From Streptomyces sp. SolWspMP-5a-2 (GTDB taxonomy: Bacteria; Actinomycetota; Actinomycetes; Streptomycetales; Streptomycetaceae): DNA of 64,000 bases. Location: the NCBI RefSeq assembly GCF_900091845.1, contig NZ_FMCI01000148.1, forward strand, positions 1-64,000, given 5' to 3'. The notes under the pieces are model-generated. The model was not told the origin of the DNA and made no database searches. It was given only the letters and a program-made list of their open reading frames with translations. Made by a program: the position numbers and the translations under genes. Below are positions 19,440 through 26,975 of this stretch, piece by piece; the stretch's first letter is position 1; the number at the start of each line of letters is the position of its first letter.

Positions 19440-21996
19440 GTGCGGCGCTCCGACGACCTCGACCGGCTCCCGGTCCGCTCCGCGCTGCCCGCGCTGCGCG
19501 ACGCCCTGGAGGGCCACGGCGCGGCGGTGCTGTGCGCGCCGCCCGGCACCGGCAAGACGACGCTGGTGCCGCTGGTCCTCGCCGGACTGCACGGCGGGGG
19601 CCGGGCCCGCCGGGTCGTGGTCGCCGAGCCGCGCCGGATCGCGGCCCGCGCGGCGGCCCGGCGGATGGCGTGGCTGCTGGGCGAGGAGCCCGGCGGGAGC
19701 GTCGGGTACACGGTGCGCGGCGAGCGGGTGGTCGGGCGGCACACGCGCGTGGAGGTCGTCACGACCGGGGTGCTCCTCCAGCGTCTCCAGCGGGACCAGG
19801 AGCTGACCGGCGTCGACGCGGTGGTCCTCGACGAGTGCCACGAGCGGCATCTGGACGCGGACACCGCGGCCGCCTTCCTCTGGGACGTACGCGAGACGCT
19901 CCGGCCCGAGCTGCGGCTGGTGGCCGCGTCGGCGACCACGGACGCGGCGGGCTGGGCCCGGGTCCTCGGCGGGGCCCCGGTGGTCGAGGCGGCCGGGGTC
20001 GCGCATCCGGTGGAGACGGTCTGGGCGCCCCCGGCCCGCCCGGTCCGCCCGCCGCACGGGGCGCGGGTCGACCCGGCGCTGCTGGCACACGTGGCGTCGG
20101 TGGTGCGCCGGGCGCTGGCCGAGCGGGACGGCGACGTGCTGTGCTTCCTGCCCGGCGTGGGCGAGATCGCGCGCGTGGCGGGGCAGTTGGGCGACCTCTC
20201 CCCGTTCGGCGGCGGCGACGGCGTCGAGGTGCTCCAGGTGCACGGGCGGGCGCCCGCGGCCGTGCAGGACGCCGTCCTGGCGCCGGGCTCGCGGCGCCGG
20301 GTGGTCCTCGCGACGTCGGTGGCGGAGTCGTCGCTGACGGTCCCGGGGGTACGGGTCGTCGTCGACTCGGGGCTGGCGCGGGAGCCACGCGTCGACCACG
20401 CGCGCGGGCTGAGCTCGCTGACCACCGTCCGGGCCTCCCTGGCGGCGGGGCGGCAGCGGGCGGGCCGGGCCGGGCGGGAGGCCCCGGGGGCGGTGTACCG
20501 GTGCTGGACGGCGGCCGAGGACACGCGTCTGCCGCGGTTCCCCGCGCCGGAGATCAAGGTGGCCGACCTGACCGCGTTCGCGCTCCAGACGGCCTGCTGG
20601 GGCGATCCGGACGCGTCCGGGCTCGCGCTGCTCGACCCGCCGCCCGCCGGTGCGATGGCGGCGGCCAGATCGGTCCTGACGGCGGTCGGCGCGGTCAGCC
20701 CCGACGGCCGGGCCACCGGGCGCGGGATCCGGCTGGCGCGCCTCGGCGTCCACCCGCGGCTGGGCCGGGCGCTGCTGGACACGGACGGCGCCGGGGCCGA
20801 GGTGGTGGCCCTGCTGAGCGAGGAGGCGCCCCGGGAGTACGGCGACGACCTGGCCGCCGCGCTGCGTGCCGCGCGCCGGGGGCGGCGACGCGTACGCGGC
20901 CCGCTGGCGCGCCGAGACGCGCCGTCTGCGCTCCCTGGCCGCCGACCGCGCGCCGTCCGCGCCCGGCCCGGGGGCGGGGGACGGCGCGGAAGAGACGGGG
21001 GCCTGGGACACCGCGAACCTCTCCGACGACCGGATGGCCGGGGTGGTCTGCGCCCTCGCCTTCCCCGAGCGGGTCGCCAGGGCGGACGGCGGGTCCTGTC
21101 TGATGGCCTCCGGCACCCGGGCCGCGCTCGCGGAGGGGTCGGCGCTGCGCGGGGCGCCGTGGATCGCCGTGGCGGTCGCCGACCGTCCGGCCGGGTCCGG
21201 GCACGCGCGCGTGCGCCTCGCGGCGGCGCTCGACGAGGAGGTGGCGCTGCGGGCCGCGGCCTTCCTCCGTACGGAGGAGCGGGAGGTGCGGTGGCGGGAC
21301 GGCGACGTCGTGGCGCGGCGGGTGCGGCGGCTCGGGGCGATCGAGCTGTCGTCGCGGCCCCTGTCCGACCCCGCTCCCGCACTGGTCCGCGCGGCCCTGC
21401 TGGACGGGCTGCGCGCCGAGGGGCTCGGGCTGCTGCGCTGGTCGCAGGAGGCCCGGGGGCTGCGCCGGAGGCTGGCGTTCCTGCGGCTGCACCTGGGCGA
21501 CCCGTGGCCCGACGTGTCGGACGACGCCCTCCTCGCGCGCGTGGACGACTGGCTGGAGCCCGAGCTGGGGCGGGCCCGGCGGCGCGGCGACCTCGGCGCG
21601 ATCGACGCGGGCCGGGCGCTGACCCGGCTGCTGCCCTGGGCGTCCGGCCGGGCCGGGCGGCTCGACGAGCTGGCGCCGGAGCGGATCACGGTGCCCAGCG
21701 GGTCCGCGGTCCGGGTCGACTACACGGACCCGGAGCGGCCGGTGCTCGCGGTGAAGGTGCAGGAGATGTTCGGGCTGCACGCGTCGCCCGCGGTCGCCGG
21801 GGTGCCGCTGCTCGTGCATCTCCTCTCCCCCGCCGGGCGGCCCGTCGCGGTCACCGCCGACCTGGCGTCCTTCTGGCGGGACGGCTACCGGGCCGTGCGG
21901 GCCGAGCTGCGCGGCCGGTACCCGAAGCATCCGTGGCCCGAGGACCCGGCGGCGGCCGAGCCGACCCGGCACACCAACGCCCGGCTCAGGCGCTGA
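19440..21996 (+). pseudogene. hrpB: ATP-dependent helicase HrpB, frameshifted
   Basis: A DEAH-family RNA/DNA helicase split by a one-base shift. The first part (19440 to about 20880, 480 codons) has P-loop PPGTGKTTLVPL, VVLDECHERHLDADTAAAF, SAT (ASATTDAAG) and QRAGRAGREAPG motifs. The second part continues in the +1 frame to 21996 and carries the HrpB-specific C-terminal domain (KHPWPEDPAAAEPTRHTN at the end). Removing one G from the run of five at 20878-20882 restores ARRGGDAYAARW and a single protein of about 851 residues, normal for HrpB. This is either a sequencing error in a G tract, a true inactivating mutation, or slippage. Both halves keep normal codon bias, so any loss is recent. Confidence 0.88.
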
Positions 21997-22020
21997 CCGG
22001 CTCAGGCGCTGACCGGCTCC
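21981..22020. repeat. 16-bp tandem duplication at convergent stop codons
   Basis: CCGGCTCAGGCGCTGA occurs twice in perfect tandem (21981-21996 and 21997-22012), followed by a partial third copy. The first copy ends with the hrpB stop; the second carries the stop of the oppositely oriented DUF3068 gene. Confidence 0.9.
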
Positions 22021-22994
22021 GGTTCGGACTCCGCGGCGGGCGCCGGGCCCGCGGGGCGGCGGCCGCGTGCCTCCAGCGCGAGGGAGAGCGCGAACAGCAG
22101 CGCGCCGAGGGCGAGGAAGCCCCGGGGCAGGTACGAGGTGAGCAGCAGCACCAGGGTGCGGTTGGACCTGACCAGGTCGACGGTGTGCTCGATGTAGTCC
22201 TCGCGCATCTTCACGTGCCCGGCGAACGCCGTCACCTTGTCCCGGCCGCCGAGCAGGGTGCCGCCGCGCAGCTCCTCCCGGTGGATCTCCTCGCCGTAGA
22301 CGGGGGCGCCGGTGACGGGTTCGACCCAGAACCTGCGGACGGTGGTGTACCAGCGGGTGGTGCCGGTCGCGGCGACCGACGCGGGCGTGATGCCCTTGAC
22401 CGGCATGACCTTGGGGAACGCCACCCGGGTCCAGGGGACGGTCTGTTCGAAGTAGTAGACCTCCAGGCCGCGGAAGTCCCGGGTGCCCCGGTAGTGGATG
22501 GGGGCGCTGGTGCGGGTCTGGGCGTCGAAGTACTCGTAGTCGCGCCGCTCGGTCAGGAAGGGCCACTTGAACTCGATGCCCCGCCGGGTGACGGGGTCGC
22601 CGTCGACGGACTCGCCGGTGGCGTGGACGGGCTCCTGGGAGTGGGCGTCGAAGATGTACCGCTCGGGGATGCGGGAGACCATCGCGCCGTCGGGGCCCTG
22701 GACGTAGGAGAGCGAGTCCCAGACGACGACGTCGCGGCCGGCCGTGCGCTCGATCGCCTCCGCGGCCGCCACGTCGCCCTTGAGGGTCTGCACGACGGTG
22801 ACCTGGGGGACCCGCTTCGCGCGCATGGTGCCGTAGTCGAGGAGGGTGGCGTCCTTCGCCTCCAGGACCATGTCCTGGTACTGGTCGGCCGGGATCTTCG
22901 CGAGGCGCGGGAAGGCGTAGTAGCGCAGCAGCGGGGAGAGCGCGGTGCAGAACACCGCGAGGGCGAGCAGGACCAGGCCGGCCTTGCGGCGCAT
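22002..22994 (-). CDS. DUF3068 domain membrane protein
   Basis: A 330-residue protein with one N-terminal hydrophobic helix (residues 5-25), a large extracytoplasmic domain (about 30-290) and a C-terminal helix (about 292-312) before a Pro/Ala/Glu tail. This is the standard layout of the actinobacterial DUF3068/PorA-like family. Family segments are YYAFPRLAKIPADQY, YIFDAHSQEPVHAT and FKWPFLTERRDYEYFD. The function is unknown; it is anchored on the outer face of the membrane. It lies 18 nt downstream of a tiny conserved peptide gene and is probably cotranscribed with it. Confidence 0.85.
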   Translation of the reverse strand: MRRKAGLVLLALAVFCTALSPLLRYYAFPRLAKIPADQYQDMVLEAKDATLLDYGTMRAKRVPQVTVVQTLKGDVAAAEAIERTAGRDVVVWDSLSYVQGPDGAMVSRIPERYIFDAHSQEPVHATGESVDGDPVTRRGIEFKWPFLTERRDYEYFDAQTRTSAPIHYRGTRDFRGLEVYYFEQTVPWTRVAFPKVMPVKGITPASVAATGTTRWYTTVRRFWVEPVTGAPVYGEEIHREELRGGTLLGGRDKVTAFAGHVKMREDYIEHTVDLVRSNRTLVLLLTSYLPRGFLALGALLFALSLALEARGRRPAGPAPAAESEPEPVSA

Positions 22995-23012
22995 CTCGGC
23001 CTCCTCGGGCGG

Positions 23013-23147
23013 TCAGGGGTGTGCGGGGACCGTCGTGAGCAGGGGCTTCGGGGACGTGCTGCCGGTCGGCGTGCCCAGCGCGGTGACGGTAAGGACCAGG
23101 GCGCAGGCGAGGACGAGACCGGTCGCGGCGGCGATCAGGGCGCGCAT
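23013..23147 (-). CDS. SPW_0924-like small membrane peptide (44 aa)
   Basis: A 44-residue product, MRALIAAATGLVLACALVLT followed by a short TPTGSTSPKPLLTTVPAHP-type tail. It is a single hydrophobic helix with an exposed C-terminus, recognisable as the small Streptomyces SPW_0924 family. ATG 23147 has GGGAGG 5 nt upstream. It sits just before the DUF3068 gene on the same strand, suggesting a two-gene membrane unit. The function is unknown. Confidence 0.8.
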   Translation of the reverse strand: MRALIAAATGLVLACALVLTVTALGTPTGSTSPKPLLTTVPAHP

Positions 23148-23237
23148 GCCTGCCTCCCGGCGGACGGGAACTGATACAGCGTCAGATCCGGCACGGTAGC
23201 AACGGGCGCGCGAGATGAGAACACGTCGGACACGCGC

Positions 23238-23275
23238 GAGGGCGCCCCGTCCGCGTCGGCGGAGGGGGCGCCCTC
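23238..23275 (-). terminator. Terminator downstream of lytic transglycosylase gene
   Basis: Perfect 11-bp arms (GAGGGCGCCCC and GGGGCGCCCTC) with a 16-base loop, 10 bases past the transglycosylase stop and before the SPW_0924-like gene. Confidence 0.75.
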
Positions 23276-23284
23276 GTCGGTGGG

Positions 23285-25030
23285 TCAGGCGGACGGGCTC
23301 GCCGAGGGGCTCGGGGAGGCGTCGGCGGCCGCGACCTTCAGTTCGACGGTGACGGTGGCGCCGCCCGCGGTGGTGACCCGCAGCAGGAAGGTGCCCTCGG
23401 TGTCGTCGGCGAACAGCTCGGGCAGCAGGAGCACGCCCTTGGCGTCGGTCGCCAGACCGGTCAGGGTGCGCACCGGCTTGCCGTCGGCGTCCTTGAAGTA
23501 GGGGCCCGCGGTGGTCTCGGTGGCGTCGTCGGCCGACGTGACGAGGGTCGCCGTGGCCCCGACCCGGTCCGCGACGGCCCCCTTGTAGGTGGCGCGCAGC
23601 TCGACGCGGTCCGCGAACCCGCCGCCCGGGACGCAGGTGAGCGCGGTGTCGCCGGTGCGCACCAGGGCGTCGGCGGTGCGCTCGGTGACGGTCGCGTGGT
23701 AGTCGAGCCCGGTGACCGTGCGGCCGACCACGGTGGCCCTGACGACAACCTCGCCGGTCTTCTCCCCGGCCTTCAGGGCCGGTGCGACGGCCACGCCCGA
23801 GGCGTCGGTGGTCACCGTGGCGACGGACTCGCCGCCGGTGAAGACGGTGTCGGTGTCGCCGGTGATCGTGTAGCGGATCCGGACCTTGCCGACGGCCTTC
23901 CCGGCCTCCGTCTCCGCCCGGGTGCTGATCCGCTTGGTGAACGCGTCGCCCGCCCGCGCGGTGAGCTTCGCCGTCCCGGCGTCGGCCAGGTGGTCCACGG
24001 TGTCGGTGGGCGTGGGCGGCGGCGTGGTGGGCGGTGTCGTCGGCGGGGTGGTCGTCGGCGGCGTGGAGGGCTTGCTCGGGGTGCTGGGCGTGCTTGGGGT
24101 GCTCGGCCTGCTGGGCGTCGTGGGCGTGCTCGGCGTCGTCGGCAGGACCGGGGTGCGCGGGACCACCGACCCGGTCCGGCCGTCGTCGCTGCGGCCCGAC
24201 GGGACGCCGCCGGTGCCGTCCGGGATCTCGTGGGTGCCCTTGCGGTAGTACTCCAGCCAGGACAGGACGGTGGCCAGGTATTCGCTGGAGTTGTTGTAGC
24301 TGAGGATCGCGCGGTCGAGGTCGCCCTGGGCGGAGAGGTCCCAGTCGTAGCGGCACAGGTAGTGACCGGCGGCGAGCGCCGCGTCGTAGACGTTGTTCGG
24401 GTCCTTCAGACCGTCGCCGTTGCCGTCGCGGCCCGCCCACGCCCAGGTGGACGGGATGAACTGCATCGGCCCGACGGCCTGGTCGTAGCTGCTGTTGCCG
24501 TCGTACCGGCCGTTGTCGGTGTCCTTGATCAGCGCGAATCCGTCGCCGTCGAGCTGCGGGCCGAGGATCCGGGAGGTCGTCGTGCCGTCGGCGCCGACCC
24601 GGCCGCCGCGCGCGTGGCCCGACTCCACCTTGCCGATCGCGGCGAGGAGCTGCCAGGGCAGGTTGCAGCCGGGCTTGGACGCGGCGAGTTCGGCCTCGGC
24701 CTTCTTGTAGGCGTCGAGGACCGTCGCGGGGATGCCCGCCTCGGCCGCGCCCTGCGCGACCGGCGTACCGGCGCCCGCACTGGCGCTGGGCGCGGGGTTG
24801 GGGCTGTTCAGCGGCGGAAGGTCGGTGTAGTACGGCGAGTTGCCGGTCGCGCCGCCCTGGTCGGAGCCGCCCGCGTCCGGAGCGGGCTGGGCGTCGGCGG
24901 CGCTGGTCCTGCCGTGGTCACCGACCGCGGCTCCCGGTGCCTGGGACGCGGACAGGGCCGCGACCGCCGCCGCGGCCACGGCGGTTGTCGCCGCCCCCTT
25001 GCGCAGCCTCCTGCCGATGTGCGCCGCCAT
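23285..25030 (-). CDS. Secreted lytic murein transglycosylase with C-terminal Ig-like region
   Basis: A secreted cell-wall enzyme of 581 residues. It has a basic N-terminus (HIGRRLRKG), a hydrophobic signal segment to about residue 35 and a low-complexity region. An SLT_2-type transglycosylase domain covers about 100-275, with the catalytic Glu in AIGKVESGHARGG, then YDQAVGPMQFIPSTWAWAGRD and the NNVYDAALAAGHYLC helix. Next is a Pro/Thr/Ser linker of PST/PTTP repeats (about 300-350), then two beta-rich Ig-like modules to the end. It cleaves glycan strands in peptidoglycan. ATG 25030 was chosen. No c-di-AMP riboswitch was seen upstream, although these occur before such genes in actinobacteria. 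Confidence 0.88.
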   Translation of the reverse strand: MAAHIGRRLRKGAATTAVAAAAVAALSASQAPGAAVGDHGRTSAADAQPAPDAGGSDQGGATGNSPYYTDLPPLNSPNPAPSASAGAGTPVAQGAAEAGIPATVLDAYKKAEAELAASKPGCNLPWQLLAAIGKVESGHARGGRVGADGTTTSRILGPQLDGDGFALIKDTDNGRYDGNSSYDQAVGPMQFIPSTWAWAGRDGNGDGLKDPNNVYDAALAAGHYLCRYDWDLSAQGDLDRAILSYNNSSEYLATVLSWLEYYRKGTHEIPDGTGGVPSGRSDDGRTGSVVPRTPVLPTTPSTPTTPSRPSTPSTPSTPSKPSTPPTTTPPTTPPTTPPPTPTDTVDHLADAGTAKLTARAGDAFTKRISTRAETEAGKAVGKVRIRYTITGDTDTVFTGGESVATVTTDASGVAVAPALKAGEKTGEVVVRATVVGRTVTGLDYHATVTERTADALVRTGDTALTCVPGGGFADRVELRATYKGAVADRVGATATLVTSADDATETTAGPYFKDADGKPVRTLTGLATDAKGVLLLPELFADDTEGTFLLRVTTAGGATVTVELKVAAADASPSPSASPSA

Positions 25031-25361
25031 AGCGTGAACCAACCCCTCCCGTGGACACGTCCGCGTGCCCGTCCCTGATCCGTCGCGGGCCCGCGGGGCC
25101 CGCCACTCCTGTGACGATCGACGTGGTGCGGTGGTTGCCCTCGCCGAGGTTATCGATGCTTTTGTCCGTCGCTGGAGCCGCACTCCCCGGCACGGTGCGG
25201 GCCCAGGCGACCCTACGACAACTTGCTTTGCACGTGCACCCGTTGACGCCCGAAATTCACCGTCCGGCCATCCACCGCCGGGACGCGGGGCGGCCCGCAT
25301 ACTGGACGGCACGCACCGTCCGGCCGGGGACGCCGGGCAACGTCCCCTCCGAGGAGCGCAG
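25031..25361. other. Divergent intergenic region, transglycosylase / DUF4184
   Basis: About 331 bases, with AT-rich patches at 25147-25167 and 25213-25260 that probably hold the two promoters. No riboswitch consensus or repeat was recognised. Confidence 0.4.
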
Positions 25362-26180
25362 TTGCCGTTCACCCTCAGCCACGCGGCCGCCGTCCTGCCC
25401 GCCGTGCGCGGCGACGGATCCGGCCGGGGCCGACTGGTCCCGGCCGTCCTCGTGGCCGGGTCCTTCGCGCCCGACCTCACCTACTACGCGGACGGCGTGG
25501 TGCCCGGGGCGATGGAGTTCGGGAGGGTCACCCACTCCGTCCCCGGGGTGTTCACCGTCGACGTCCTGTTCTGCTGGGCCCTGGTCGGCCTCTGGCTGCT
25601 GCTGCGCGCACCCCTGGTGGCGCTGCTGCCCGGGGCCCGGCAGGCGCGTTCGGCGGCCCTGCTGCGGTGCGGCACGGCACCGGCCAGGCCGAGCCTGCCG
25701 CTGGCCGCCCGCTGGTACGCGTCGGCGGTCCTCGGCGCCCTCACCCACATCGGCTGGGACGCCTTCACCCACCACGGCCGCTGGGGGACCCGGCTGGTCC
25801 CGTTCCTCGGCGAGACGGTCGCCGGGGCGCCGGTGTACTGGTACGTCCAGTACGTCGGCTCGGCGCTCGCCGCGGTGGTCATCGGGGTCTTCGTCCTGCG
25901 GGCCCTGCGCCGCGTCCCGCTCCCCGGCGGGCCGACCGGCGTCCCGGCGCTCTCAGCGCGGGAGCGCGCGGCGGCGACGGCCCTGATCGCGGGCTGCGCC
26001 ACGGTGGCGGCGCTGTTCCGGGCGACGGCGTGGTGGTCACGCCGGGGCGAGGCGGCGCGGCCCTGGGAGCTGATCCCGACCCTGTGCTTCGGGGCGGGTG
26101 CGGGCCTCCTGGCGGGGGCCGTCCTCCACGCGGCCGTCCTGCACCGCCGCCGGGAGGGGGCGGGCGCGGGGACGAGGTGA
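25362..26180 (+). CDS. DUF4184 family membrane protein
   Basis: A 272-residue integral membrane protein beginning PFTLSHAAAVLPAV, the signature opening of DUF4184, with several hydrophobic helices and the conserved ALTHIGWDAFTHHGRWG segment. Its His and Asp residues resemble those of metal-dependent membrane hydrolases (YdjM/LrgB-like). The start is a rare TTG at 25362, fixed by GAGGAG 5 nt upstream and by the family N-terminus; no ATG or GTG gives that end. The function is unknown. Confidence 0.85.
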   Translation: MPFTLSHAAAVLPAVRGDGSGRGRLVPAVLVAGSFAPDLTYYADGVVPGAMEFGRVTHSVPGVFTVDVLFCWALVGLWLLLRAPLVALLPGARQARSAALLRCGTAPARPSLPLAARWYASAVLGALTHIGWDAFTHHGRWGTRLVPFLGETVAGAPVYWYVQYVGSALAAVVIGVFVLRALRRVPLPGGPTGVPALSARERAAATALIAGCATVAALFRATAWWSRRGEAARPWELIPTLCFGAGAGLLAGAVLHAAVLHRRREGAGAGTR

Positions 26181-26196
26181 CGCAGTCACCGCACGG

Positions 26197-26562
26197 TCAG
26201 TCCCCGGTGGACCGGTCCCGGGGCCGCGCCGGGGAGACGGGTGCCGCCACGAAGACGGTGAGCCCGCGCGCACGGCGCCGGTCCGGCCTCGGGAGACGGG
26301 CGAGGGCCGTGGTCAGGTGCCCGCGCAGCAGCCCCGCCCACAGGTACCAGGACTCCGGTTCGACGAGGTCGCCGCGGACCCGGGCGAGACGTCCGCGCAG
26401 CTCGGTCGCCGAGCGGCGCAGTCCGTCGACGGGGCCGGTCGGGACGCGTGCGGTGCCCGCGGCGCTCGCGAAGACCGGGGCGGACCCGCGTGACGGCACG
26501 GGCCCCGCGCCGCCCCGCCCCCGCGAGGGCACCGGCCGGCGGTTGAGCATGCGTATACCCAT
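26197..26562 (-). CDS. Small conserved Streptomyces hypothetical protein (121 aa)
   Basis: The product starts MGIRMLNRRPVPSRG and is Arg/Ala/Pro-rich with an amphipathic helical centre (GLRRSATELRGRLARVRGDL) and an ESWYLWAGLLRGHLTTALARL segment. I recognise the MGIRML opening as that of a family of short, basic Streptomyces proteins without known function. The evidence is the family-like N-terminus and codon bias; there is no strong ribosome site. It is convergent with the DUF4184 gene (16 nt gap). Confidence 0.55.
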   Translation of the reverse strand: MGIRMLNRRPVPSRGRGGAGPVPSRGSAPVFASAAGTARVPTGPVDGLRRSATELRGRLARVRGDLVEPESWYLWAGLLRGHLTTALARLPRPDRRRARGLTVFVAAPVSPARPRDRSTGD

Positions 26563-26975
26563 GCCCGCATCCTGACGGCGCGGGCCGCCCGAGGTCGCCT
26601 CCACGACCGCCACGCGGGTGACGGCAGCCACGACCGGAAGCGGCCCACGGTCCCCCACACAACGAACCGGGCACGGGACCGCCAGCCCACCGGCACACCC
26701 ACCGGCCACCGGCCACCGGCCAGCAGACGCGGCCGACCCCGCCGCCCGACCGGAACGGCACACCCGGGCCACCGCGACGGCGAACCGGGCACCGGGCACC
26801 GGGCACCGGGCACCGGAACCCCGCCGGACCATCGGACCGCCGGACACCGTCCCGCACAGGGAAACCCGCCCGCTCTCCGCTCCCCGGCCCCGCTCCCCAG
26901 GGCCCCGGCAAGCGGACCCGGGGTCCAGAACGAACCCGGGGTCCGAGGCCGGCGCCCTCGGCCGACCGCTGCGCG
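26563..26975. repeat. Low-complexity gap with 7-bp tandem repeats, 3' of polA
   Basis: About 413 bases without a convincing gene. They hold four copies of ACCGGCC around 26700-26722 and five copies of ACCGGGC at 26784-26816. All open frames here are Pro/Arg/Gly-rich and on both strands at once, so I treat them as noise. Confidence 0.7.

Noticed and set aside
20880-23174. Long plus-strand open frame continuing from hrpB to 23174 (1244 aa in total)
   Set aside because: After the frameshift the frame is Arg/Gly/Ala noise out of phase with hrpB and then antisense to the DUF3068 gene; it is open only because of high GC.
25031-25361. c-di-AMP (ydaO) riboswitch upstream of the lytic transglycosylase gene
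   Set aside because: Expected from biology, but the conserved riboswitch segments were not found on the minus strand.
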